Below, piece by piece: positions 52,582 through 61,477 of a stretch of 64,000 bases of DNA; position 1 is the first letter of the stretch, and each line of letters opens with the position of its first letter. Location: NCBI GenBank assembly GCA_965209015.1, contig OZ242367.1, positions 2,666,001-2,730,000 of the forward strand. Direction: 5' to 3'. This stretch comes from Bin80 sp965209015. Lineage in GTDB: Bacteria; Bacteroidota; Rhodothermia; Rhodothermales; Bin80. The notes beneath the pieces are model-generated. The model saw nothing but the letters and a program-made list of their open reading frames with translations, did no database searches and was not told the DNA's origin. A program made the position numbers and the translations under genes.

Positions 52582-55326
52582 ATGATTCGCTCCGTTTTTC
52601 TCGCATTCTTTTTTGTTCTCTGTTGCACCGATGCTCATGCTCAGAAAAAGCCGCTGGATCATGATGTATATGAAATTTGGAATCGGATCAAGGATCGGGG
52701 GATATCCAGAGATGGTCAGTGGAGTTTCTTTGAATTTGGTCCTGAAAAAGGAGATGGAACATTGACGATTCAGAGCCTTACCGGCGAAGAATCCTATCAG
52801 GTTCCAAGAGGGAAGGAAGCTGCGTTTACGCGGAACTCTCAATATGTGATTTTCTTGGTATCTCCTTACGAGGATTCGCTCAATGCAGCACGCAAAGCAA
52901 ATCTGGATGAAGATGAGATGCCCAAGGAATCTCTTGGCATTCAGGATCTTAGGACAAGTATAACTAAGTTGATCCCGGATGTTCGTTCATTTGCGATTCC
53001 GAAAGAACTTACGAATATTGTCGCGTTCCTATCAGAAAAACCCAAAGCAGATTCTCTTGAAGAAGGACATACTCTCCATGTCCGTGATCTTGCATCGGGC
53101 GACGAGACCAGTTTTACCCATGTTGAGGACTATTTGCTCTCGGCGAACGGGGTCCATCTGGTATATACATTTGAGGGACCAGACTCACTAAACACCGGGA
53201 TCGTGCGGATAGATCTCCTCACAAACTCTGCGGATACACTTCTTTCAGGTGGCGGAGACTATGCATCTCTCACGTTTGATGAAATTGGTGATCAACTGGC
53301 ATTTCTGTCCAGCCGGGATGGACATGAAGTAGACCCTGCCGAGTATTCGCTTTATTACTGGCAGGCCGACATGGACACTGCCCTCATGGTGGTAAACCCT
53401 ACTCATGATATGATTCCCGAGAGATGGTGGATCAGCCCCCATGCAGATCTCTCCTTTTCAGAGAATGGAACTCGTCTCTATTTTGGCACCGCACCAAGAC
53501 CGTCAACTGAACCGGAGAATAATGACGATGAGGAGATGCCCATCCTGGATATATGGAACTGGAAAGATCCTCTGCTGCAGTCCATGCAACTGGTGAATGT
53601 GGAGCAGGAAAAGGAACGATCCTACCTTGCCATGCTTCATTTGGATACGCAGCAGGTTGTTCAGCTTGCAAGCTTGGATATGCCAAATGTGACCGTCGGC
53701 TCTGAGGGGAATCTGGATCTGGCTCTTGGTTGGTCTAACCTACGCTATCAAAAGCAGATCAGTTGGAATTTTCCGCGCGCCTATGATGCTTATGTGGTCA
53801 ATGTATTGGACGGTAGCCGGTCAATGGTTCTCGAGGGAGTTCGATCTCGTCCCTCCCTTTCCCCCGATGCCCGTTACATTACTTGGTGGGATCGGGACGA
53901 ATCTAGTTGGATGTCTCTACCTACGAACGGAGGGGATCCAATCCATCTCACGGAGTCCGTAGATTTTCCTGTACACAATGAAATTCACGATTGGCCTTAT
54001 GCTCCCAATCCGTATGGCAGTGTGGGATGGAGTGAAGCAGATCAGGAGTTTCTGTTCTATGACCGCTATGACATTTGGGCAGTCAACCCCCATGATGTCT
54101 CAACTCCTCGGAATATTACCAATGGACTTGGCCGTGAGCAAACCCTGCAGTTTCGTTATGTGGATCTGGACCCGGAGGAGGATTATATCCCCGATAGCCT
54201 CCTACTTTCTGCATTTAATTTGGATACCAAAACCTCTGGATTCTATCATACAAAGGTGAATTCAAATCAAAACCCAGAGGAGTTAATCATGATGGATAGG
54301 CGTTTTGGCGTCCCAATGAAAGCCGAGGATGCAGACCAATTATTCCTAACCCGCGAGAGTTTTACAGAATTTGGCGATCTATGGACAAGCGATCTGGATC
54401 TGTCAGATATGAACCAAGTCAGCAACCTCAACCCGCAACAATCGGAGTATACTTGGGGGACCGCGGAACTGGTGCACTGGACGTCTCTGGATGGGATACC
54501 GATTACGGGAATGCTCTTTAAGCCTGAGGGGTTTGATTCCAACAGATCCTATCCAATGATGGTATATTTCTATGAGAAGATGTCTGACGGTCTACACCAG
54601 TACAGAGCACCTACTACTGCACGTTCATCTATCAGTATCTCTTTCTATGTGAGTCGGGGCTATGTTGTCTTCGTACCGGATATTCCCTACAAAGTAGGCT
54701 ACCCTGGAGAAAGTGCACTCAATGCAGTCGTGTCTGGTGTAACAATGGTCATTCAGCAGGGCTTTGTGGATGCAGATCGGATTGGTGTGCAGGGCCATAG
54801 TTGGGGAGGATATCAAATCGCCTACATGATCACGGAGACGGATCTGTTTGCCGCGGCGGAGGCAGGTGCTCCGGTTGTTAATATGACAAGTGCTTATGGG
54901 GGTATTCGCTGGACGAATGGAATGAGTCGTATGTTCCAGTACGAGCGTACGCAAAGCCGAATTGGTGGCTCTCTCTGGGAAACCCCATTCAGATATCTTG
55001 ATAATTCGCCATTATTTCAGGCGGACAAGATTAAAACTCCGGTTTTGATGCTCCACAACGATGAGGATGGTGCGGTACCGTGGTATCAGGGAATCGAATT
55101 TTTTGTAGCGCTTCGCCGCTTACAGAAGCCTGTCTGGATGCTCAACTATAATGGGGAGGGCCATAGCCTTTCCAAGTACACCAACAAGAGAGATTTTGCC
55201 ATTCGCATGCAACAGTTCTTTGATCATTATCTCATGGATACACCTGCACCGATATGGATGACTGAGGGAGTCCCAGCAATCAAGAAAGGAGAAACACTGG
55301 GATTAGAGATTTCCTCTGACCAGTAG
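52582..55326 (+). CDS. secreted S9-family prolyl oligopeptidase-like peptidase
   Basis: The 914-residue protein has a signal peptide (AFFFVLCCTDAHAQ) and a long N-terminal region with PD40/DPP-type beta-propeller blades up to about residue 640. The C-terminal alpha/beta-hydrolase domain carries the serine nucleophile in GVQGHSWGGYQIAYM, Asp in MLHNDEDGAVPWYQG and His in NGEGHSLSKY, a complete triad. Such enzymes degrade peptides in the periplasm or outside the cell. It is separated from pheA by 42 bp. Confidence 0.9.
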   Translation: MIRSVFLAFFFVLCCTDAHAQKKPLDHDVYEIWNRIKDRGISRDGQWSFFEFGPEKGDGTLTIQSLTGEESYQVPRGKEAAFTRNSQYVIFLVSPYEDSLNAARKANLDEDEMPKESLGIQDLRTSITKLIPDVRSFAIPKELTNIVAFLSEKPKADSLEEGHTLHVRDLASGDETSFTHVEDYLLSANGVHLVYTFEGPDSLNTGIVRIDLLTNSADTLLSGGGDYASLTFDEIGDQLAFLSSRDGHEVDPAEYSLYYWQADMDTALMVVNPTHDMIPERWWISPHADLSFSENGTRLYFGTAPRPSTEPENNDDEEMPILDIWNWKDPLLQSMQLVNVEQEKERSYLAMLHLDTQQVVQLASLDMPNVTVGSEGNLDLALGWSNLRYQKQISWNFPRAYDAYVVNVLDGSRSMVLEGVRSRPSLSPDARYITWWDRDESSWMSLPTNGGDPIHLTESVDFPVHNEIHDWPYAPNPYGSVGWSEADQEFLFYDRYDIWAVNPHDVSTPRNITNGLGREQTLQFRYVDLDPEEDYIPDSLLLSAFNLDTKTSGFYHTKVNSNQNPEELIMMDRRFGVPMKAEDADQLFLTRESFTEFGDLWTSDLDLSDMNQVSNLNPQQSEYTWGTAELVHWTSLDGIPITGMLFKPEGFDSNRSYPMMVYFYEKMSDGLHQYRAPTTARSSISISFYVSRGYVVFVPDIPYKVGYPGESALNAVVSGVTMVIQQGFVDADRIGVQGHSWGGYQIAYMITETDLFAAAEAGAPVVNMTSAYGGIRWTNGMSRMFQYERTQSRIGGSLWETPFRYLDNSPLFQADKIKTPVLMLHNDEDGAVPWYQGIEFFVALRRLQKPVWMLNYNGEGHSLSKYTNKRDFAIRMQQFFDHYLMDTPAPIWMTEGVPAIKKGETLGLEISSDQ

Positions 55327-55414
55327 TACTGGGGATTTCCAAACTCTAGACAGGAAGCAAAGGGGAGTATCACCTATGCTCATAAATTCTATGTGGATCG
55401 GCATACGCAGGTAA

Positions 55415-55648
55415 TCATTTGTACTGATTGTAGCCGAGCCCCCGCACATGGGGTTCTTTGTGAAGTAATTCGCGAAGGCGTGTGAGTAATTCTCTGTCCC
55501 ATCCCATAGCGTCCGCTACGGTATTATCCCACAACTGACGAACCTTGCACTCACCATCTCGGAACTGCGTTACCTCTGTGTCTTTAGTCTCTTCCCAACA
55601 GTTGGCAAGTATTTTTTGAATCGCTGAATCTTTGCCCAAGTTCGCCAT
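55415..55648 (-). CDS. small protein of unknown function
   Basis: I take the ATG at 55648 (77 residues); a TTG at 55678 would add ten. The product is soluble, ends with DRELLTRLRELLHKEPHVRGLGYNQY and has a composition like a real protein. No family is recognised. It lies between the S9 peptidase and the IS1634-type element and could be the surviving end of a larger gene; a stop precedes it in frame, so no longer reading is available. Confidence 0.4.
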   Translation of the reverse strand: MANLGKDSAIQKILANCWEETKDTEVTQFRDGECKVRQLWDNTVADAMGWDRELLTRLRELLHKEPHVRGLGYNQYK

Positions 55649-55683
55649 TTTCTCGTTGAGCCTCCGAATTTCATTCAAATATT

Positions 55684-55705
55684 TCGGTCATTCTGACCGA
55701 TTTTT
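55684..55705 (+). terminator. intrinsic terminator-like hairpin
   Basis: TCGGTCA-TTC-TGACCGA (55684-55700) is a perfect 7-bp stem followed by five Ts. An A-rich stretch on the left makes it potentially bidirectional. It would end plus-strand transcripts entering from 52582-55326 and insulate the IS element. Confidence 0.6.
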
Positions 55706-55865
55706 GCCCCAAAACCGTGCATTTGCCCCTGATTTCTCACCGTTTTACGGCCATTCTGTCTGATTCATCCCCCAAACCCCCGTTCTGGTGTTATTTTGGT
55801 GTCCCTGTAACCTCCCCAACCCGCCCGCGTTCCAACTCCTTTCCTACTTTCTTCTACCTTTTTTT

Positions 55866-57821
55866 ATGTTTATTCGTACACGGCCCTATACCCGCAAAAA
55901 TGGCGAAAAACGACAGGGCTTTGGCCTCGTTGAATCCCGATCGGTTGACGGTGTCACCAAACACACTTCCCTCCTCAATCTCGGACAAGACTTTGCCATT
56001 CCCGAAGACCAGTGGGCGCACCTCACCGAAGAGGTCGAAACCCGACTGAAAGGACAGAACCCCCTCCCTTTCTACGAAGACGATGAAGCATATCAGGCGG
56101 CGGTGGACGACATCGTCCAACGATTGCTGGACAAAGGCTATGACATTCATAAACGTCCCAATCAAAAGCACTTCATCATTCCAGAGAAAACCACACATCC
56201 GGATTCTCGTACCTTTGCGGGAGAGCGCATGGCATTGGAGGCGTTGCAGCAACTGGGGGTTCCCGATCTGTTCGTCTCTCTTGGCTTCTCGGTCAAACAT
56301 GCGAAGCTTGCCTGTGCGCTGGTGGTTGGACGTATGCTCCATCCCGCGAGTGAGCGAGCCACCCATGAATGGATGATGAACCGGTCTACGATTCTGGAAC
56401 TGCTGGACGTTGATCTGCCAAGCTTGAACACGCTCTACCGAGTCACGGACGGAGTACAAGACCAACAGCAGCAAATCATGGACGGGCTCTATGGGAACAC
56501 GCAGAAACTCTTGGATTTTAGCGAAACGATCGTGTTTTATGATCTGACCAACACGTTCTATCATGGGAAAGAAAAAGGAGAACTCCTCCGTCGGGGACGG
56601 AGTAAGGACCGGCGGAATGATTGTCCACTGGTCACGCTGGCGTTGGTCTTGGATGCGTCAGGATTCCCGCGTAGTGTACAACTCTTATCGGGAAATATTA
56701 GCGAACCAAGCACGATGCAACGTGCAATTGAGGATCTGGACGGAGCGAAGCCCACGATCATCATGGATGCAGGGATTGCCACAAAAAAGAACTTGGCCTA
56801 CCTGCAATCGCAGGGATTGAACTGGATCACGGTAGAGCGTGCAAAGGCGCCTCCGCTTCCAGAGAAGGATCCTGATGCAGCGTTTACGAGCGAGTCGGGA
56901 AGTAACATCAGGGTATGGAAGTTGCCCGTAGAGGAAGCGGAGAACGAAGAGGTTCTGGAAGCGGATGGATCCACGGAGGTGAATGCGAATCAAGAAGTTT
57001 TGGAAGAGAAGGACGATTCAGACGAGGAAACGTTCTCGGAGGACGGAACGCCCGAAGAGGCATGGAATGAAGTCTGCATCTATGTCCACAGTTCCGATCG
57101 TCAAGTGACAGAGGATCAGATTCTGGAAACAAAGTCAAAGAAGTTTTTGGAGGAGATCACCTATCTCCATGAAGGGCTCTCGATTCCGAGGAGGATGAAG
57201 AAGCATGATCCGTTGCTGGTTCGGATTGGTCGGAAGAAGGAAGCGTACAAGCAAATCTCTCACTTATATGATATTCAGGTCACGAAGAAGGACGGGACGG
57301 AGAATGCCGAGTCCATTACGGTGACGCGGCTTCCAGCGCATGAGGATCGGGTCTCTTCCAGTGGAGGCTACGTCCTGCGAACCAGTCTCGGGGATCGGGA
57401 TCTTGAAACGATCGTGCGGACGTATTGGCGATTGACCGAGATTGAGGCGACCTTCCGAATGATGAAATCGGATCTTGGACTTCGTCCGATCTATCATAGC
57501 AAAGACGAGCGGATTGAGGGGCATTTATTCATTGCCGTGCTGGCGTACCATCTGGCGCATTTTGTCCGCACCAAATGTAAGGCGGAGGGCCTTCATTCAA
57601 GTTGGGCAACCATGCGAACGGAACTCAACCGGGTCCACCGGATTACGACCCGGATGGTCAAGACCAAGACAAGATATCTGATTACGAAGATCGATCAGGA
57701 TCTAACTCCGTTTTTAGAGCAGCTATTCAAGATTCTGGGACTCCGGTACAATCCCAATGAAACGCGTGTGGTGGAGGAGCATGTAGAGGAAGCCGAACCG
57801 ACCAAGCCACCGGATCTCTAA
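55866..57821 (+). CDS. IS1634-family transposase
   Basis: The 651-residue DDE transposase begins at ATG 55866 (MFIRTRPYTRKNGEKRQ, the usual IS1634 start); the longer TTG/ATG start at 55788 adds unrelated residues. Landmarks are FYDLTNTFYHGK (first catalytic Asp), VTLALVLDASGFP, TIIMDAGIATKKNLAYL (second Asp) and the C-terminal YWRLTEIEATFRMMKSDLGLRPIYH (Glu). An acidic insertion rich in Glu/Asp lies around residues 345-400. I could not identify the terminal repeats. The gene is intact. Confidence 0.9.
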   Translation: MFIRTRPYTRKNGEKRQGFGLVESRSVDGVTKHTSLLNLGQDFAIPEDQWAHLTEEVETRLKGQNPLPFYEDDEAYQAAVDDIVQRLLDKGYDIHKRPNQKHFIIPEKTTHPDSRTFAGERMALEALQQLGVPDLFVSLGFSVKHAKLACALVVGRMLHPASERATHEWMMNRSTILELLDVDLPSLNTLYRVTDGVQDQQQQIMDGLYGNTQKLLDFSETIVFYDLTNTFYHGKEKGELLRRGRSKDRRNDCPLVTLALVLDASGFPRSVQLLSGNISEPSTMQRAIEDLDGAKPTIIMDAGIATKKNLAYLQSQGLNWITVERAKAPPLPEKDPDAAFTSESGSNIRVWKLPVEEAENEEVLEADGSTEVNANQEVLEEKDDSDEETFSEDGTPEEAWNEVCIYVHSSDRQVTEDQILETKSKKFLEEITYLHEGLSIPRRMKKHDPLLVRIGRKKEAYKQISHLYDIQVTKKDGTENAESITVTRLPAHEDRVSSSGGYVLRTSLGDRDLETIVRTYWRLTEIEATFRMMKSDLGLRPIYHSKDERIEGHLFIAVLAYHLAHFVRTKCKAEGLHSSWATMRTELNRVHRITTRMVKTKTRYLITKIDQDLTPFLEQLFKILGLRYNPNETRVVEEHVEEAEPTKPPDL

Positions 57822-58195
57822 CCAGTCAGCACGCACCGAAGATATTGATCACTTGAACTCCGGACGGAGCAGCCCGAGGTGTGTCCAAAGGAAAGAATGG
57901 AGGACCGAATTTGACGAAACCTGCTCCAAAAGTGCAAGAAAAGCGCCGTGGAATCGCCCCAAATGAAGCAGAGATGATTCAGAGAATCTTTGTGCTCATG
58001 GACCAAATTGAAACCAATCCCAAACATGGGACTGAATAGAAATTCGTAACTTTATGGCACTAAAAAATGGCGAACTTGGGTTTGATGTTGGGAATTCTAA
58101 TTTGTTGGGTTCTCTCAACACTATAACTTGGAAAATTCAGCGTTTTCCCGGGGGCTCTCATGATTTGTAAACGACCCAGTGTAGAATTAATAAAT
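57822..58195. other. 374-bp region between IS1634 and ISL3 remnants, one small frame
   Basis: A possible 52-codon plus-strand frame from GTG 57881 to 58039 (MSKGKNGGPNLTK, then EAEMIQRIFVLMDQIETNPK) is the only candidate; its composition is plausible but unsupported. The minus-strand frame 58060-58413 crosses the remnant boundary and is not credited. Some of this should be the right end of the IS1634 element. Confidence 0.35.
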
Positions 58196-59094
58196 GGGTC
58201 TTCGCCTTTAATTGTGAGATCAATTGTAAATTTAGTTAATTCTCGGAAGTAATCTGCGGGATTTGGGGAACATTCTCTTTTTTTCTGTGAGACTTGCGAG
58301 TCAACCATCCACTTAACCATTGATTCCCTCATACCAACGAGCTCAGTAGATAAGAGTCTGGACCTCCAGGCGCCCTGGAAGATTTTAGAAGATACGTATG
58401 ATGACAAGGCCAAACGTAGAACGGTAACGTTGAAGTGTACAGATACCTCCTCGTTGCAGTGTCCAGAATATGAGACGGTGTGTTCTTTTTGCGATCTACG
58501 TACTGAGCGGCAATGGCGTCACTTAGATACGTGCACATACCAGACGATCCTGGTCGCTCGGGTTCCTCGGATCAGGTGTTCTCGCATGGGGTGAAGACGG
58601 TCCGGGTTCCTTGGGCGGATCCGAGTTCCCGGTATACGTATAACTTTGAGGTGTATGTGATTGGGTGGGCGAAGGAGGCGAGCATTCTGGCGGTTTCTCG
58701 GCAGTTAGGGATTGGCTGGAAAGCGATTTATGGAATCCTCCATCGTGCGGTGGAGCGAGGACTGGACCGACGAATCGATCGGGTGGTTCAGGGCATCTGT
58801 GTGGATGAAGTTTCCTGCAAAAAGCGGCATAAGTATCTGACGATTGTATCGGATGCAGCTATGGGAACGGTGTTATATGTGGGGGTCGGGCGTGATCAAG
58901 CGGCGCTTATGCGCTGGTTTGCGCAATTGTCGTCCGCGCAATTGCAGGGCATTCGGAGTGTAAGTATGGATATGTGGCCCGCCTATATCCGTGTAACCGA
59001 AGCGAGTCTACCCAATGCAGCAGAGAAGATCTGCTTTGATCGGTTTCATGTCGCTAAGTATCTGGGGGGGACTCTCTACCATTTATCCAAATAA
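58196..59094 (+). mobile_element. degenerate ISL3-family element with internal deletion
   Basis: A candidate left end GGGTCTTC starts at 58196, the same first eight bases as the intact ISL3 copy at 59215, and lies ~132 bp before the coding region in both. The coding part is decayed (see the pseudogene). No right terminal repeat could be found, so the right end is lost or diverged. Confidence 0.6.
58328..59094 (+). pseudogene. frameshifted, internally deleted ISL3 transposase
   Basis: Read in the first frame, APWKILEDTYDDKAKRRTVT and LQCPEYETVCSFCDLRTERQ, then WRHLDT match the zinc-finger part of the intact ISL3 transposase. A single-base loss near 58583 shifts the frame; from there HGVKTVRVPWAD to CFDRFHVAK (in the frame open from 58513) continues the homology through the first catalytic Asp (GICVDEVSCKKRHKY) and SMDMWPAYI. 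After FDRFHVAK the protein jumps to YLGGTLYHLSK, matching the very C-terminus of the intact copy (YLGGLDLYP), so about 155 codons are deleted. It is non-functional. Confidence 0.8.
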
Positions 59095-59214
59095 AAAATG
59101 TTAAAAATCAGAGAATTTTGATTTTTTTTGAGATTTGAAAGGAATGAACCTGATCCTTTGTGAATCTGTCCAAGAAAAAGCTGCAAATCCGATAATCCGG
59201 AGTCTGATATTGGG

Positions 59215-60613
59215 GGGTCTTCAACAAATTTAGTGAAAGCGGAATAGGCATCCGTGCGTAAATTTAGCAAACCTGATGGGAATCTGCCCGATTTCCGGGA
59301 ATAATTTCCAGGGTTTTCTCTATTGTACAACCTTCAAATTTATTCAATGAGTGTAGAATTCAACGAAATCAATGCGGTGTATGGGATTGTATCTCCTTGG
59401 CGAATCTCAAAGATCACAACGGATACGGCGGACTACGAGGTCTTTCTGCATGTGTGTTGCGAGGATGAGTCGGGACTGACCTGTCCCGTATGTGACCGGG
59501 TGTGTCCAGTGTATGACCGTCGTACACGGAAGTGGCGGCATCTGGATACGGGGATGTATCGCACGTATGTGGTCACGGACCTTCCTCGGGTAAAGTGTCC
59601 GGATCATGGGGTGCGGACGATTGCGGTTCCGTGGGCAGAGCGAAGTGCTCGGATGACCTATGAGTTTGAAGGCATGGTGATTGACTGGCTCCAAGAGGCG
59701 AGTATCTCTGCGGTGTCTCGTTTACTGGGACTGAGCTGGACCGCTATTGACGGGGTGATGCAACGTGCTGTTCAACGAGGGCTTGCACGAAGATCAACCG
59801 GATCCTTTACGCGGGTCGGTGTGGATGAAACCACCTATAAGAAAGGCCACAAGTATATCACGGTGGTATCGGATTCGATCACCGGCACCGTAGTGTATGT
59901 CGGTGAAGGACGTACGAAGCAGTCCTTGAAGCGCTGGTATGATGAATGTAGCCCTGAACAGCTGGAACAGATTGAGAGTGTGAGCATGGATATGTGGCCC
60001 GCGTATATCAACACCACGAAGGAATGTGTCCCTGAGGCCGAAGTGAAGATTGCGTTTGACCGATTCCATGTGGCGAAGAAAGTCGGAGAGGCCGTGGATC
60101 AGGTTCGCCGACAGGAAAACCGGGAATTGAAAAAGGAGGACCGGGATGACCTCGTTGGCACCAAGTATGATTGGTTGACCAATGCGGAGAATATGTCGGC
60201 TCAGCAAAAGAAACGGTTCCGCCAGTTAAAGACCAGTTCGTTAAAGACCGCCCGTGCATGGGCTATCAAGGAATTGTCCCAGAAGCTATGGCATTATGTG
60301 AGTCCCACCTGGGCACGCAAGGGCTGGAAGCGATGGTTATCCTGGGCCATGCGTTGTCGACTAGAACCGATGAAAAAGGTCGCCAAAACCGTGAAAGAAC
60401 ATCTGTGGGGAATTATCAATGCAATCATCCTGAAGGTCAGCAATGGCCCGGCAGAAAGCATTAACAGTCGAATCAAAACCGTGAAAATTCGTAGCCGCGG
60501 CTTCCGCAATGTTGATCGGTTGATGAACGCGATCTACTTCTATCTGGGAGGGCTGGATCTCTATCCAGAAAGTGTTCAAAATAGACCCCGTCCACTAAAA
60601 TAATTGAAGAGCC
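59215..60613 (+). mobile_element. intact ISL3-family insertion sequence
   Basis: The 1,399-bp element is bounded by imperfect 21-bp inverted repeats (59215-59235 and 60593-60613, 17 of 21 matching; ends GGGTCTTCAA and TTGAAGAGCC). The flanking 8-mers ATATTGGG (left) and ATCTTGGG (right) match at 7 of 8, as expected for an ISL3 8-bp duplication that has since gained one change. It contains one full-length transposase gene. Confidence 0.85.
59347..60603 (+). CDS. ISL3-family transposase
   Basis: The 418-residue protein, from ATG 59347, has the ISL3 zinc finger (LTCPVCDRVCPVYDRRTRK, CPDHG), a helix-turn-helix region (LQEASISAVSRLLGLSWTAI) and the ISL3 DDE domain: GVDETTYKKGHKYITVVSD (Asp), SMDMWPAYI (Asp), FDRFHVAKKVGEAVDQVRR, and GPAESINSRIKTVKIRSRGF (Glu). 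It is uninterrupted. The TTG at 59323 would add eight unrelated residues. The stop lies ten bases inside the right repeat. Confidence 0.93.
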   Translation: MSVEFNEINAVYGIVSPWRISKITTDTADYEVFLHVCCEDESGLTCPVCDRVCPVYDRRTRKWRHLDTGMYRTYVVTDLPRVKCPDHGVRTIAVPWAERSARMTYEFEGMVIDWLQEASISAVSRLLGLSWTAIDGVMQRAVQRGLARRSTGSFTRVGVDETTYKKGHKYITVVSDSITGTVVYVGEGRTKQSLKRWYDECSPEQLEQIESVSMDMWPAYINTTKECVPEAEVKIAFDRFHVAKKVGEAVDQVRRQENRELKKEDRDDLVGTKYDWLTNAENMSAQQKKRFRQLKTSSLKTARAWAIKELSQKLWHYVSPTWARKGWKRWLSWAMRCRLEPMKKVAKTVKEHLWGIINAIILKVSNGPAESINSRIKTVKIRSRGFRNVDRLMNAIYFYLGGLDLYPESVQNRPRPLK

Positions 60614-61477
60614 ATCTTGGGGAAAGAGTGCCATATGCGTGGAGCAAATCTACAAAATGCGGGGCAAGTCGTCGCATATGAGCGTTTGAGGGGCGCATAT
60701 ATTCATTAGAATCCTGTTTTCCATCAAGCTTTGGCATTCACAGCCCTTGAACAGCCCCTGATTTGAACATGCAGGGCGAAAAAACTTGGTTTTGCAGGGA
60801 TCTATGGGGTTAGAATGGAATGGATTTGGTGTATTTATGTGCGAATGAACTATGAATCTGTCCATTTGTAGTCTAATTTTTGGCAAAGCGTACACATTCC
60901 GCACCGATGAGCCACTGAATCCGAAGGAAGTGCGCCACCAATTCCGAGCGATTATGGGATTGGAGTTGGGTATGAACCTGTTCCAGAGCACTGTACAGAC
61001 GGCTGCTATATCGGGAATGTCATAGCCGCAAGTCATTGTGCTTCGGACCTCTGGGGATTCCCAATTGGGAAGATAGCAGCCCCCACGCATATGTTCATGC
61101 ATCTGACCGTGCTAGAATCGGATTCGTACGCCTTCAGTTAAAACGCAAGATAAACTCGCCATCCCAAGGGGGATACAGAGCAAATCCTGCTCCGCAGACA
61201 AGCCGCGGCGTACCAAATTCTCCAATAGGTTGCGTACGGACACAGAAGATCTATTCCAACTTACTGGGCCCCAATCCACTAATCGGGAACTGTTCGGAAG
61301 AATTCCCAAAAATTTGAATAAATAAGAGGCCATCCTAATTGTCCTCCGTCGTGTGCTATCATCCTACATGAGAGAATTGGAGTCAGTTGATTGAATGGAG
61401 AAAGGTTGTGTTGATCTCACACACGGTCATTTTCGGTTTGGTCCCGCACTTTCTGTCCGAGCCGAGTATGTAGGTGC
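60614..61477. other. 864-bp region between ISL3 and IS110 genes, no firm gene
   Basis: Frames on both strands (minus 60650-61102, plus 61036-61317) are open but show no features. A 57-codon plus-strand frame from ATG 60852 to 61025 (KAYTFRTDEPLNPKEVRHQF) has protein-like composition and could be a short gene or a remnant. The downstream end of the IS110 element should lie in the right part of this interval; no inverted repeats are expected for that family. Confidence 0.35.

Noticed and set aside
58060..58413. 117-codon minus-strand frame
   Set aside because: It runs antisense across the ISL3 remnant end and coding region, so it is a by-product.
59076..59330. 84-codon minus-strand frame upstream of the intact ISL3
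   Set aside because: It covers the ISL3 left end and spacer; some resemblance to the frame at 58060-58413 probably reflects similar IS ends.
60650..61102. 150-codon minus-strand frame
   Set aside because: Cys- and Asn-rich composition without any motif, antisense to another open frame; not credible as a gene.
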